NCBI GenBank assembly: GCA_029202405.1 | Contig: CP119312.1 | Location: 1,617,001 to 1,681,000, forward strand | Direction: 5' to 3' | Length of the DNA: 64,000 nt | Source: Candidatus Devosia phytovorans | GTDB taxonomy: Bacteria > Pseudomonadota > Alphaproteobacteria > Rhizobiales > Devosiaceae | Notes under the pieces: model-generated | Seen by the model: the letters and a program-made list of their open reading frames with translations, nothing else | Database searches by the model: none | Told to the model about the DNA's origin: nothing | In this document: positions 1 through 11,600 of the stretch, one piece after another | Numbering within the stretch: the first letter of the stretch is position 1 | How the letters are laid out: every line of letters begins with the position of its first letter | Translations under genes and position numbers: made by a program

Positions 1-3000
1 TGGTGTTTACCGTTGATGGCGTGGCGCAGGCGCCGGTGGCGCTGACGGGCGGAACGGCTTCCATCACCAGCACGGCGCTTTCGGTGGGGACGCATACGGT
101 CAGCGCGAGCTATCAGGGCGTCACCAATTTCCTCGCCAGCAACGGGGCGCTGGCATCGGCCTATAGTGTTGCCCGCGCGACGCCGTCGCTGGCGGTGAGC
201 AGTTCGGCCAATCCGGCGGTCGTCGGACAATCGGTGCAGCTGACGGCCAATGTGACGGCGCTGTCGGGGACGCCGGGTGGCGAGGTGGTGTTCACGGTGG
301 ATGGCGTGGCGCGGCCGGCGGTGAGCCTGACCGGCGGCAGCGCCACGATAGCGCTGCCCAACGCGACGGTGGGCGATCACACGGTTTCGTTGCGCTACGG
401 CGGGGATGCCAATTTCGTCGAGCGGACCAGCACGCTGGGTGGCGGGCAGAAGGTCAATCCCGGCAATACCGCGCTGAGTATCACGACGAGCAATGCCAGC
501 GCTGCCTATGGCGTGCTGGTGACGGTAACGGCCAATGTCGCGGCGGCGGCACCGGCTTCGGGCGAGCCGGCTGGACAGGTGGTGTTCCTGGTCGATGGCG
601 TGGCGCGGCCGGGCGTCGCGCTATCGGGCGGGCGGGCGCAGCTGGTGCTCGATACGCTGGCGCCGGGCGCACATGCCATTTCTGCGACCTATCAGGGATC
701 GAGCGATTTCAACGCCAGCACGGCGAGCCTGGCCGGTGGCGTGACGGTGAATGCGGCCGCAACGACTACGACAATTGCGCTTGATGCCGCTGCTATCAGC
801 TATGGGCAGACGGCGCGGGTGACGGCGACGGTGGCGGCAGCATCGGGCCGGCCCGAGGGGCAGATCGTCTATACGATCAATGGCGTGGCGCAGCCGGCCG
901 TGGCGCTGGTCAATGGCGTGGCGGGGCTGGACCTGACCGGGCTGGCGGCGGGGACCTATGTGATTTCGGCGGCCTATGGCGGGTCGGGCAATCATGTCGC
1001 CAGTGCATCGGGCACAACGCAGCTTGTGGTGGGTGCGGCGCCGACGCAGCTGGGGCTGGCAGCCAGCGCGCAAAGCGTGCGCTTTGGCGATGCGGTGACC
1101 TTGACCGCCACCCTCACGTCCACGGGGGGCACACCGGGTGGATCGGTGGAATTTCTGGCCGGCGGAACGTCGCTGGGGTCGGTGACGCTGGCGGGCGGCA
1201 AGGCGGCGTTGACGGTTTCCAACCTGCCGGTGGGCAGCCCGGCGATCACCGCCCGCTATGCAGGCACGGGCAATTTTGCTGCGTCGACCGGGGCGCTGGG
1301 CGCGGGATTTGCCGTGACGGGACGCGTGCCAGAGATGACGGTCAGCGTGTCGCCGGTTTCGGCGACCTATGGGCAGACCCTGACGGCGACCATCTCGGTC
1401 AGCAGTTCTGTCGGTACGCCGCAAGGTGATGTGGTGCTGACGGTCGGGGAGCGGCAATATCCGGCGGTGCTGAATGGCAGCGGCGTCGCGACGCTGACGC
1501 TGTCGGAACTGCCGCCGGGAAGCCATGCCGTCAGCGCGAGTTATGCCGGGCAAACGCCGTTCCTTTCGGCGAGTGCCAGCGCCAATGCGGTGACGATCGC
1601 ACGGGCGGTGACGGCTCTGGCGCTGGTTGCGGGGACGGATGCAGTGGTGTTCGGCGCGCCAGTGCAGCTGCGCGCCAATCTCAGTTCCGACTTCGGCACG
1701 CCGGCGGGCAGCGTGATCTTTACGGTCGACGGGACCGATTATCCGGCCAGCGTTTCGGACGGCAGCGCGGCGGTTTCGATACCCGGCATCCAGGCCGGCC
1801 AGCACGGTGTTTCGGCGCGTTATGCCGGGTCGGCGACGCATCTGCCGGCCACGGTAGCGCTGTCTGGCGGGGTGGAGGTGCGCCCTGCCCCGGTTGCACT
1901 GAACCTCAGCAGTTCGGCGGCGACGGTGAGTTTTGGCGGCAGCGTCACGATCAGTGCGGTCGTGAGCAGTTCGGCTGGCGGCGTGGCGGGCGACGTCATT
2001 TTTAGCGTGGATGGGGCCGACTGGGGCACGGTTGCGGTGGCGGATGGGGCGGCGCAGCTGCGGCTGGGCGGGCTGACCGTGGGCAACCATGCGATTGCGG
2101 CGCGTTACGTGCCGAGCGGGAATTTCGAGGCGGTGAGCGCGCAGCTGGCGGGTGGCGTGAGCGTGGTGGCGGCGCCGGTCTCTGTATCGATTACCCCGCC
2201 CCAAGGCGCGCTGACAGTGGGCCAGGCGGCGCGGTTTGCGCTGGCCGTGACATCGCCGGGCGGGGTGCCGGGCGGACAGGTCATTGTCGTGGTGGATGGT
2301 GTCGAGCAGGCGGCGGTGACGCTGAGCGAAGGCCGGGCGAGCTTTGACTATAGTTTTGCGACGTCCGGCCACCATTCCATCGGGTTGCGCTATTCGGGCA
2401 GCGAGAGTTTTGCGGCCGGTGATGGGGTGGTCTCGGGCGGCGTGACGGTGGTCGGGGCGGCCACGACGCTGGCACTTGCGGCGGAGCCCCCGGCTCCGGT
2501 CTTTGGCCAGCCGGTGAGCTTCGTGGCGGCACTGAGTTCGGCGGTTGGCACGGCGGGCGGACTGGTCAGTTTCTCGCGCGGCGGCACTGTGATCGGTAGC
2601 GCACCGGTGACCGATGGGGTGGCCGGTATTACGGTCAGCGACCTGTCGCCGGGTGCAATCGAGATCACCGCCAGCTATGCCGGCGACGGGGCGCATCTTG
2701 GGGCTGTTGCGGCTCTTGGCCTCGAGGTTGCCGATGAGGCGACGACGCTTAGCCTGGGTGCCGAGCCGACGACGATCTATGCCGGTGCGCCGGTTACTTT
2801 CACCGCCAATATTGCTTCGCCGGCGGGAGCGGTTCCCGGGTCGGTGGTTTTCGTCATCGACGGGACGGATTATCCAGCCGAAATTTCGGGTGGTGTGGCG
2901 CGGCTGACCGTGACTGACCTGCCGGTCGGAACGCCAGCAGTCGCGGCGCGCTATGATGGACGACCCGGATTTGCGACGAGCGAGGCGGATTTGACGGCGC

Positions 3001-6000
3001 CGCTGACCGTGGCCCCAGCGCCGACGGATATCGTGGTTTCCGGGCAGGCGCCGCGCAGCGTGGCGGGTGAAGCATTCAGCATGCTGCTGTCGGCGACGGG
3101 TGGCGTCGCGCCCTATCGTTTTGCGGTGACGGCGGGTGCGCTGCCCGAGGGGTTGAGCCTCGATGCGGCGACGGGCGTGGTGAGCGGGACCCCGGCCACA
3201 CCGGGCAATTACAGTTTCACCGTCACTGCCAGCGGTGCGGCGGGACTGCCGGGGAACGTGGCGGTTGATCTAACCGTGCTGACGCCGGCGACGCTGTTGG
3301 TGCAGGCGCCAGGTGCTGGCGTTTATGGCGAGGCCTACAGTGCAAGTCTTGCGGCCAGTGGCGGCACGGCGCCCTATCAATATGGGGTGAGCGGCAGCCT
3401 GCCGACGGGCGTCAGTTTCGATGCGTCGTCGGGGGTGCTGTCCGGCACGCCGCGTAGCCTGGGCACGTTCGATCTGGTGCTGACGGTGAGTGATGCCAAT
3501 GGCTTCACGCTGACGCGCAATGTTGCGCTGACCATCGCGGCGCCGGCGATCGTGGTCACGGCGGAACTGCCGGCGGGCGGCGCCTTCGTACCCTATTCCG
3601 GGCAGATATCGGTCAGCGGGGGCACCGCACCTTATGGCTTTGCCGTGACCAGCGGGGCCCTGCCCGATGGGCTGAGCCTTGATCCCGCAACGGGGGTGAT
3701 TTCCGGTATGCCGCGCCGGGTGGGTGAGAGCAATTTCACCGTGACGGCAACGGATACCAATGGTTTTGCGGCCAGTATTGCCAGCAGCATCAGCGTTGCA
3801 CAGGTGTTCACCGTGGTGCTGCCGGAGGCGATTGCCGAGGCCCGCCAGGGACGGCCCTATGGCCAGGCGCTGGCGGCGTCGGGTGGCACGGCGCCCTATC
3901 GCTACAGCGTGGCGGATGGCGCCCTGCCGGAGGGGCTGGTCCTCGACGCGGCGACGGGCACGATTTCGGGCACGCCGACGGCGTTCGGCGCGTTTGACTT
4001 TACTCTTTCGGCCAGCGACGCCAACGATGTCGCGGGGAGCCGAGCCTATGTGCTTGAGGTTGCCGAGGCGGCAACGCTGATACCGGACACAGATCTCACG
4101 CCGGCCGTGGCGGGCGTGGCCTATGAGCAGGTGCTGGGTGTTTCGGGCGGGGTGGGACCATACAGCTTTGCATTGGTGTCGGGTGACCTGCCCGAGGGAT
4201 TGCAGTTCGATGCCGGCACCGGGACGATTGCCGGCACGCCCAGCGTCGATGGGCAGTTTCCGCTGGTCGTCCAGATCACCGATGCCAACGGAGACACGAT
4301 CACGCAAGGCTTTGCGGTGGTGGTCGTGGCGCCGGAGATCGGGCTGACGGTGGAGTTTCCTGCAGCGTTGGCGGGCGAGGCTTTCGTGGGTTCCGTCGCC
4401 GTGAGCGGCGGCGCGGGGCCGTTCAGCTATGCGCTGACCGGCGCCCTGCCCGCGGGGCTGAGCTTCGATGCCACGAGTGGGGCGATCACCGGTACACCGA
4501 CGAGCGTGGGCACTTTCCCGATCAGCATCACCGTCACGGATGCCAATGGCTATGAGCAGGCCGTAACGGGCACGATCGCGGTGACGGCGAGCACGACGCT
4601 GGCGCTTTCGGCGGGGCAGACGACCATAACGTTTGGCGAGATGGTCGATCTGCGGGCGAAGGTTGGATCCGCGGCAACGGGTTTGGCGGGTAGCGTGGTG
4701 TTCAGCGTTGATGGCAGTGATCATGCGCGCGTGGCGCTGGTGGATGGCGCGGCGGAGCTGGCGCTCGCTGGATTGACGGTGGGCAGCCATGTCGTTGCGG
4801 CCCGGTTTGAACCGGCGACGGGCTTTGTCGCCTCGAGCGCTGAACTGACGGGACCAGTGCTGGTCGTGGCGGCGCCAGTTTCGGTGTCGATCGCAGGGCC
4901 GCAGGGGGACATCACAGCGGGAACGGCTGCACGCTTCTCGGTCAGGGTCTCGTCTTTTGCGGGCGTGCCGACGGGTTCGGTCATTCCTGTGGTGGATGGG
5001 GTGGAGCAGCCGGCGGTCGATCTGGTTGATGGCAGGGCAGAGTTTGACCTCGATTTTGCCAGCAAGGGTAGTCACTCGGTCAGCGTGCGCTATGGCGGGA
5101 GCGAGAGTTTTGCGGCCGGGCTGGGGACGCTGCAGGGTGGCGTCACGGCCATTGGGGCGGCTTCGGAAATATCGCTGGCGGCAAATCCGGTGGAGCCGGT
5201 CTATGGCCAGTCGGTGACGCTGACGGCATCGGTCAGCTCGGCGTCCGGTAGCCCTACGGGGCTGGTGACATTCGTCCGGGACGGCGTGGAGATCGGTAGC
5301 GTCGTGCTGACCGGTGGCGTGGCGAGCCTGGAGCTGACCGACCTGCCGCCGGGTGCGAGCCGGATCACCGCCGTCTATGAAGGCGATGCGGTGCGGCTTG
5401 GCGCCAGTGCCGAGCTGGTGCTCGATGTCGGTGATGCGGCGACGGCGCTGGAATTTTCGGTTGCGCCCGTGCGGCTCTATGCCGGTGCACCGGTGACGCT
5501 GACGGTCAGGCTGTCGTCGGACGCGGGCGCTCCGAGCGGCGTGGTGATCTTTGGTGTGGGTGACCGGATGCAATCGGCGCCCCTCATCAATGGCAGCGCG
5601 ACGCTGGCCATCACCGACCTTGGCGAGGGCAATTACCCCGTTACGGCGCGCTATGCCGGCCAGCCGGGCTTTGCCGCGAGCGCGGCGTCGCTTGAGGCGG
5701 AACTCATTGTCGACCCGGCGCCGAGCGATATCGTCGTCTCTGGCCAGGCACCGCGCAGCGTGGCGGGCGAGCCGCTGGCCATGGTCATTTCGGCCACGGG
5801 CGGTGTGGGGCCCTATGGTTTTGCTATCACGAGTGGTGCCTTGCCGGACGGGGTGACGCTGGATGCGGCGACGGGCGCGATTGCCGGTACGCCGGCTTCG
5901 GCGGGCATCTACAGTTTCACCGTCACGGCGACGGGCGTGGCAGGTGCTCCGGGCGATGTGACGGTGAACCTGACGGTGCTGGAGCCGGTGGATTTCGTGA

Positions 6001-8699
6001 CCCTGCCGAGGCTGCCGGCGGGCGTGTTTGGTACGGACTATGGCGCTGACCTGGCGGTGTCCGGGGGTACGGCGCCACTGCAGTATGACCTGACCGGGAC
6101 CCTCCCCGGCGGGTTGGTTTTCGATGCCGAGACGGGGCAACTCACGGGGGTTCCAACGGCGGTTGGCCGGTTTGCGCTGTCGCTGAGCGTCACCGACGCT
6201 AATGGGTTCAGCGCGAGCCAGGACTATGTGCTGGAGATTGCTGCGCCTGACATAGTGGTGACCCCGGAGCTGCCGGAGGGTGGAGCTTTCGTGCCCTATG
6301 CGGGGCAGATTGCGGTCAGTGGCGGCTCCGGGCCCTATGGTTTCGTCATCAGCGACGGCGCCCTGCCCGAAGGCCTGAGTCTCGACAGCGAAACCGGGGC
6401 CATCAGTGGTACTCCGCGCGCGGTGGGCGAATACGGTTTCACGGTGACAGCCACCGACGCCAATGGTTTTGGCGCCAGCTTGCCCGTCAGCATCAGCGTG
6501 GTTAAGGTGTTCACCGTCATCCTGCCGGACGGGTTGGCCGGTGGTCGCCAGCTCCAGCCCTATGGTCAATCGCTCGCGGCCACGGGCGGCACGGCCCCCT
6601 ATGGCTATGGGATCAGCGATGGCGCGCTGGCGGATAGGTTGAGCCTGGACCCGAGCACGGGTGTTGTTACGGGCACGCCGACCGCCACGGGGGTTTTCGA
6701 GTTCAGCGTAACCGCCACGGATGCCAATGGCGTCAGCGCCACCCGGGCCTATGCTCTCAATATTGTCGAAGCCGCCACGCTGGTGATCGTCAACGCTCTT
6801 GCGCCGGCCACGGCGGGGATTCCCTATAGTCAGGAACTTTCGGTCACCGGCGGCGTCGCGCCTTACCGGTTTGTGCTGATTTCGGGCAGCCTGCCGGATG
6901 GGCTGAGCTTTGATTCTGGATCAGGCACGATTTCCGGAACAGCGACGGAGGACGGGAGCTTTCCGCTGGTTATCCAGGTCAGCGATGGCAATGGCGACAG
7001 CGCCACGCATGGCGTTGTGGTGAGCGTTGCAGCGCCCGAGATCGTGCTGTCGCTCGATGTGCCACAGGCGCGGGCGGGCGAAGCCTTTGTGACGACGGTC
7101 GTGGTCTCCGGAGGCGCCCTGCCCCTGCGCTTCACCCTCGACGGCACCCTTCCCCAGGGCTTGAGTTTCAATGCCGTGACCGGCGCCATTTCGGGAACGC
7201 CACTGGGCACGGGCAATTTCCCGATCAGCATCACGGCGCAGGATGCGAATGGATATGAGCAGTCGGCCGCCGCGGTGATTTCACTGAGCGCGGCGACGAC
7301 GCTGTCATTGTCCACCAGCATGACTTCAGTAACCTTCGGCAGCAGCGCCGTGGTGCAGGCCCAGGTCAGTTCGACGGCACCGGGCGTGTCGGGAACGGTC
7401 ATCTTTGCCGTGGATGGCGTGGATCATGCCAGCGTTCCGGTCAGCGACGGCGTGGCGCAGATCGACCTGCAGGCACTGACGGTGGGTCCGCATGAGGTTA
7501 CCGCCCGCTTCGAGTCGGCCGATGGCTATGACAGCGCCAGCGCCGCGCTTTCCGGCGGCATTACCGTTACGTCCGCACTGGTTGTGGTGAGCCTGTCTGG
7601 CCCGGCCGGCGAAGCTGTCGTTGGCGCGAGCGTGCCATTCATGGTGACGGTCAATTCACTGGCGGGTCCACCCGGCGGAGTGATCATTCCGGTGGTGGAT
7701 GGGGTGGATCAGCCCGGCGTTGCATTGGTCGACAGCGTGGCAGCGTTCGAGCATGTGTTCACCACCTCTGGCCCGCATACAGTGGCAGTGCGCTATCCGG
7801 GCAGCGAGAGTTTCGCGGCGGGATCTGCGTCGCTTGGCGGCGGGCTTCTGGTCACAGGCGCCAGTACCAGCATGTCGCTTTCGGCCAGCCCTGCGACGCC
7901 GGTTTTCGGCGCGCCGGTGACTATCACGGCGACGGTTGATGCCGGTTTTGGCACGCCGGGCGGGCTGGTGCTGTTCACACGGGACGGCGTCGGGATTGGC
8001 AGCGTGCCGCTGAGCGATGGCAGAGCCAGTCTGGTGGTCAGTGACCTGCCAGCCGGTTCGTCGTCCATCACCGCCAGCTATGTCGGGGACACGGCCAATG
8101 CGGGTGCATCGGCGCAGATCGACCTGGTTCTCGGTAATGCTGCCACGGCGCTGGCGCTGACGGCCAATCCAACGCGACTTTATGCCGGCATGCCGGTCAG
8201 TTTCAGCGCCACGCTGACGACGGACGCAGGGGCGGTCACGGGCTCGGTGGTGTTCAGCATCGGGGGCAGTGAATATCCCGCCGCGTTGAACGGCAATAAT
8301 GCCTCGCTGACGCTGAGCAATCTGGCGCAAGGCAGCTATCCGATCGCGGTGCGCTTCGATGGTGCGCCGGGCTTTGCGGCCAGCCAGGCGACGCTGGCCA
8401 GTGCGATCGTGGTGGAGCCGGCGCCGAGCGATATCGTCGTCCATGCCGGCGTGCCGCGCAGCGTGGCCGGGGAGCCCCTGGCGATCGCGGTTTCGGCGAC
8501 GGGCGGTATCGGCCCCTATAGCTTTGCCGTGACAGAGGGTAGCCTGCCGGACGGGCTGACGATCAATGCCGACACCGGCAGCATCACCGGCACGCCCGCC
8601 GCGGCTGGACGGTATGGTTTTACCGTGACCGGATCGGGCCAGGCGGGGCGCCGGGCGGTGTCGACATCGACCTGCTGGTGCTGGAGCCGGCGACGCTGA
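1..8699 (+). CDS. Giant Ig-repeat autotransporter/adhesin, upstream fragment (5' end outside window, frameshifted at 3' end)
   Basis: The reading frame is open from the first base, so the true start and any signal peptide lie upstream of the window. The visible part (about 2,900 residues) is a string of roughly 90-residue beta-rich domains. Six full domains resembling bacterial Ig-like repeats (Big_3_5 type, with recurring GxVxFxVDG and a terminal ARY/ASY) come first. From about 1899 the protein enters ten-domain super-modules that alternate four such domains with six putative-Ig (He_PIG) domains, marked by GTAPYxF, ALPxGLxxD, TGxISGTP and TDANG. Cysteine is essentially absent, as in secreted adhesins. 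The frame leaves homology after GSGQAG near 8646 and ends 18 codons later at 8699, while the matching sequence continues in the next frame (8678-17644). I read both as one gene. The role (adhesion or biofilm matrix) is inferred from architecture only. Confidence 0.85.
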   Translation, partial: VFTVDGVAQAPVALTGGTASITSTALSVGTHTVSASYQGVTNFLASNGALASAYSVARATPSLAVSSSANPAVVGQSVQLTANVTALSGTPGGEVVFTVDGVARPAVSLTGGSATIALPNATVGDHTVSLRYGGDANFVERTSTLGGGQKVNPGNTALSITTSNASAAYGVLVTVTANVAAAAPASGEPAGQVVFLVDGVARPGVALSGGRAQLVLDTLAPGAHAISATYQGSSDFNASTASLAGGVTVNAAATTTTIALDAAAISYGQTARVTATVAAASGRPEGQIVYTINGVAQPAVALVNGVAGLDLTGLAAGTYVISAAYGGSGNHVASASGTTQLVVGAAPTQLGLAASAQSVRFGDAVTLTATLTSTGGTPGGSVEFLAGGTSLGSVTLAGGKAALTVSNLPVGSPAITARYAGTGNFAASTGALGAGFAVTGRVPEMTVSVSPVSATYGQTLTATISVSSSVGTPQGDVVLTVGERQYPAVLNGSGVATLTLSELPPGSHAVSASYAGQTPFLSASASANAVTIARAVTALALVAGTDAVVFGAPVQLRANLSSDFGTPAGSVIFTVDGTDYPASVSDGSAAVSIPGIQAGQHGVSARYAGSATHLPATVALSGGVEVRPAPVALNLSSSAATVSFGGSVTISAVVSSSAGGVAGDVIFSVDGADWGTVAVADGAAQLRLGGLTVGNHAIAARYVPSGNFEAVSAQLAGGVSVVAAPVSVSITPPQGALTVGQAARFALAVTSPGGVPGGQVIVVVDGVEQAAVTLSEGRASFDYSFATSGHHSIGLRYSGSESFAAGDGVVSGGVTVVGAATTLALAAEPPAPVFGQPVSFVAALSSAVGTAGGLVSFSRGGTVIGSAPVTDGVAGITVSDLSPGAIEITASYAGDGAHLGAVAALGLEVADEATTLSLGAEPTTIYAGAPVTFTANIASPAGAVPGSVVFVIDGTDYPAEISGGVARLTVTDLPVGTPAVAARYDGRPGFATSEADLTAPLTVAPAPTDIVVSGQAPRSVAGEAFSMLLSATGGVAPYRFAVTAGALPEGLSLDAATGVVSGTPATPGNYSFTVTASGAAGLPGNVAVDLTVLTPATLLVQAPGAGVYGEAYSASLAASGGTAPYQYGVSGSLPTGVSFDASSGVLSGTPRSLGTFDLVLTVSDANGFTLTRNVALTIAAPAIVVTAELPAGGAFVPYSGQISVSGGTAPYGFAVTSGALPDGLSLDPATGVISGMPRRVGESNFTVTATDTNGFAASIASSISVAQVFTVVLPEAIAEARQGRPYGQALAASGGTAPYRYSVADGALPEGLVLDAATGTISGTPTAFGAFDFTLSASDANDVAGSRAYVLEVAEAATLIPDTDLTPAVAGVAYEQVLGVSGGVGPYSFALVSGDLPEGLQFDAGTGTIAGTPSVDGQFPLVVQITDANGDTITQGFAVVVVAPEIGLTVEFPAALAGEAFVGSVAVSGGAGPFSYALTGALPAGLSFDATSGAITGTPTSVGTFPISITVTDANGYEQAVTGTIAVTASTTLALSAGQTTITFGEMVDLRAKVGSAATGLAGSVVFSVDGSDHARVALVDGAAELALAGLTVGSHVVAARFEPATGFVASSAELTGPVLVVAAPVSVSIAGPQGDITAGTAARFSVRVSSFAGVPTGSVIPVVDGVEQPAVDLVDGRAEFDLDFASKGSHSVSVRYGGSESFAAGLGTLQGGVTAIGAASEISLAANPVEPVYGQSVTLTASVSSASGSPTGLVTFVRDGVEIGSVVLTGGVASLELTDLPPGASRITAVYEGDAVRLGASAELVLDVGDAATALEFSVAPVRLYAGAPVTLTVRLSSDAGAPSGVVIFGVGDRMQSAPLINGSATLAITDLGEGNYPVTARYAGQPGFAASAASLEAELIVDPAPSDIVVSGQAPRSVAGEPLAMVISATGGVGPYGFAITSGALPDGVTLDAATGAIAGTPASAGIYSFTVTATGVAGAPGDVTVNLTVLEPVDFVTLPRLPAGVFGTDYGADLAVSGGTAPLQYDLTGTLPGGLVFDAETGQLTGVPTAVGRFALSLSVTDANGFSASQDYVLEIAAPDIVVTPELPEGGAFVPYAGQIAVSGGSGPYGFVISDGALPEGLSLDSETGAISGTPRAVGEYGFTVTATDANGFGASLPVSISVVKVFTVILPDGLAGGRQLQPYGQSLAATGGTAPYGYGISDGALADRLSLDPSTGVVTGTPTATGVFEFSVTATDANGVSATRAYALNIVEAATLVIVNALAPATAGIPYSQELSVTGGVAPYRFVLISGSLPDGLSFDSGSGTISGTATEDGSFPLVIQVSDGNGDSATHGVVVSVAAPEIVLSLDVPQARAGEAFVTTVVVSGGALPLRFTLDGTLPQGLSFNAVTGAISGTPLGTGNFPISITAQDANGYEQSAAAVISLSAATTLSLSTSMTSVTFGSSAVVQAQVSSTAPGVSGTVIFAVDGVDHASVPVSDGVAQIDLQALTVGPHEVTARFESADGYDSASAALSGGITVTSALVVVSLSGPAGEAVVGASVPFMVTVNSLAGPPGGVIIPVVDGVDQPGVALVDSVAAFEHVFTTSGPHTVAVRYPGSESFAAGSASLGGGLLVTGASTSMSLSASPATPVFGAPVTITATVDAGFGTPGGLVLFTRDGVGIGSVPLSDGRASLVVSDLPAGSSSITASYVGDTANAGASAQIDLVLGNAATALALTANPTRLYAGMPVSFSATLTTDAGAVTGSVVFSIGGSEYPAALNGNNASLTLSNLAQGSYPIAVRFDGAPGFAASQATLASAIVVEPAPSDIVVHAGVPRSVAGEPLAIAVSATGGIGPYSFAVTEGSLPDGLTINADTGSITGTPAAAGRYGFTVTGSGQAGRRAVSTSTCWCWSRRR

Positions 8700-11600
8700 C
8701 CGTGCCTGGCACGCTCGAAGCAGCCACGTTTGGCGCGGATTATCAGGCAAGTCTCGCCGCGAGCGGCGGGACGGAACCCTATCAGTATGCAGTGAGTGGC
8801 ACCCTGCCCGCAGGCGTGGAATTTGATCCGGTGACCGGTGTGCTGTCGGGTGTGCCGCGTGTACTGGGGACGTTCCCGCTGACGCTGAGCATTGTGGATA
8901 CCAATGGTTTTTCGCTGGTGCAGGCAGTTGAGCTGGTGGTGGCGGCGCCCGACATTTCGGCTGTGGCGGACCTGCCGGACGGCGGGGCATTTGTGCCTTA
9001 CAGTGGTCAGGTGACCGCTTCGGGCGGGACGGCGCCCTATAGCTTTGCGGTCAGCAGCGGTGCCTTGCCACTCGGCCTAAGCCTTGACCCGGAGACCGGC
9101 AGCATCACCGGCACGCCGCGCGTGGTGAGCGAGGCAAGTTTTGCGGTGACGGTCACCGATGCCGATGGCTTTAGCGTGAGCGTTCCGCTGCGTTTCAGGG
9201 TGGCGCAGGTGTTCTCGATCACGCTGCCGGCGGATCTGGCCACGGCGCGACAGTTCCAGCCCTATGGGCAGGTGCTGGCGGCAGCGGGTGGCACGGCGCC
9301 CTATGCCTATGCTGTGTCGGACGGAGCCTTGCCGGAGGGGCTTGTGCTGGATGAGGCGACCGGCACGATTTCCGGCACGCCAAGCCTTTCGGGAGATTTC
9401 GCCTTTGCGCTGACGGCGACGGATGCCAATGGGGTTGGCGGGTCGGTGAGCTATCGTCTCGTGGTGGCCCAGGCTGCCGATCTGGTGATCGACGAAACCC
9501 TCGCACCGGCTGTTGCCGGCGAGGCCTATGATCAGGCTCTGGTGCTGGATGGCGGGACGGCGCCCTATCGTTTCACGCTGGTTTCGGGCGCCCTGCCGGA
9601 GGGGCTGTCCTTCGATCCGAGCACGGGGCGGATTTCCGGTACGGCCAGCGAAGACGGCAATTTCCCGCTGGCGATCCGCATCACCGACAGCAATGGCGAC
9701 AGTGCGACGCGGACGGTGGTGCTCACTGTCGAGGCGCCGGAGATTGGCGTGGTCCTCGAACTGCCTGCGGTTGTCGCCGGGTCGTCCTTTGCCGGTTCGG
9801 TGCAGGTTACCGGTGGTGCGGGCCCATTGCAGTTCGCGTTGAGCGGTGGGCTGCCAGACGGGCTGGTCTTTGACGAGGCCACGGGAGCGATTTCCGGGAC
9901 GCCGGTTGAGGCTGGCGCCTTCCCGTTCACCATCACGGTCACGGATGCCAATGGCTATGTGCAGAGCGCTATGGGAAGCATTGTCGTTACGGCAGAGACG
10001 GCGCTTTCGCTGTCGGCCAGTCGCGCCGAGATCAGGTTTGGCGAGAGTGTCGAACTGGCGGCGACGGTCAGCAGCGCGGCCAAAGGGGTCGCGGGCCGTG
10101 TGATCTTTGCGATCGATGGCGTGGAGCGTGCCGGGGTGCCGTTGGTCAATGGCGTGGCGCTGCTGAGCCTCGATGGTTTGACGGTGGGTCCGCACAACGC
10201 AAGTGCGCGGTTTGAGCCGGCGGAGGGTTTCGTCGGGTCGTCGGCCGAGCTGGCCGGGGGCCTTTCGGTTGTTGCCGCGGATTCGGCCGTCGCCGCCGTC
10301 GGGCCGGCTGGCGAAGTGGCGGTTGGCGCGCCGGCGCAGTTTGTCGTGTCGGTGAGTTCCGAGGGTGGTTTCCCGCAGGGCGAGGTTGTTCCGATAGTGG
10401 ACGGAATTGAACTGGCGCCGGTCGTGCTGGTCGATGGGCAGGCCGCGTTCGAGCATGTCTTTGTCACGGCGGGCAGTCATGCAGTGTCGGTGCGCTATGC
10501 GGGCAGCGACAGTTTTGCGGCAGGGATTGGCGTGGTCGAGGGTGGTATCACGGTGTTCGGTGCGGCATCGGAGCTGACCCTTTCGGCCAGCCCGGTGGCA
10601 CCGGTGTTTGGACAGCCGGTGGTTGTCACCGCCAATGTCAGTTCCAGTTTCGGGGTGCCGGGCGGCCATGTGATGTTTTCGCGCGCTGGCGCCGAGATCG
10701 CCACGGTTCCCCTGGTCGACGGGGTGGCGAGCGTGACGCTCACGGATTTGCCAGCGGGTCTCAGCAGCGTAGACGTCAGCTACCAGGGTGATGCGGCGCG
10801 ACTTGCAGCGGCGGCGCAGATCGAGATCAGCAATGGCGACAGCGTCACGACGCTCGGGCTGTCAGCGGACCCGGCACGGATTTACGAAGGCGCGTCCGTT
10901 ACACTGACGGCAACGATCGGCTCCGGGGCTGGCCCGGTAACCGGCTCCATGGTCTTTACTGTCGGCGAGGTGGACTACCCTGCGTCGATCACTGGTGGTG
11001 TCGCTTCGGTGACACTCGATGAACTTGCTGTGGGCAGCTATCCTGTGGCGGTGCGCTTTTCAGGGCTACCGGGATTTGCGGCAAGCGAGGCCGTGCTGGC
11101 AAGTGATTTTGTGGTCGAGCCAGCGCCCAGCGATATCGTGGTTTCGGCGCAGGTGCCGCGCAGCGTGGCAGGCGAGAGCGTGGTCATTCCATTGTCCGTC
11201 GCAGGTGGCGTGGACCCCTATGTGTTCAGCGTCGCCGGGGACCTGCCGGATGGGTTGAGCCTTGATCCGGCGACGGGCACTATCTCTGGCACGCCGTCGC
11301 AGGCGGGAACTTTAGACTTTACCGTCACGGCAACCGGCAGTGCGGGTGCGCCGGGCAGCGTTGCCATCAATCTTTTGGTGTTGGCACCGGCGGAGATCGT
11401 GGTTTCGACGGGTCTCGATGCGGTAACCTTTGGCGCGGTGTTCGAGGCTGATCTGTCGGCCAGTGGTGGTACGGCGCCATATAGCTATCAGTTGAGCGGC
11501 AACCTGCCCGATGGGGTGAGTTTCGATGTGCAGACGGGCAGGCTTTCGGGCACGCCGACGGCACTGGGGCAGTTTGATCTGACGCTCATCATCAAGGATG

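Noticed and set aside
621..6569. Long minus-strand open frames (691 and 1099 codons; similar ones at 7656-8990, 9077-10669 and 14549-15628) antisense to the adhesin
   Set aside because: They are shadows of high-GC repetitive coding DNA: arginine/histidine-rich, no homology, no ribosome sites. The plus strand has clear domain structure.
8645..8648. Programmed -1/+1 ribosomal frameshifting in the adhesin
   Set aside because: The other three copies lack the shift and I see no slippery heptamer with a downstream pseudoknot; a one-base loss is simpler.
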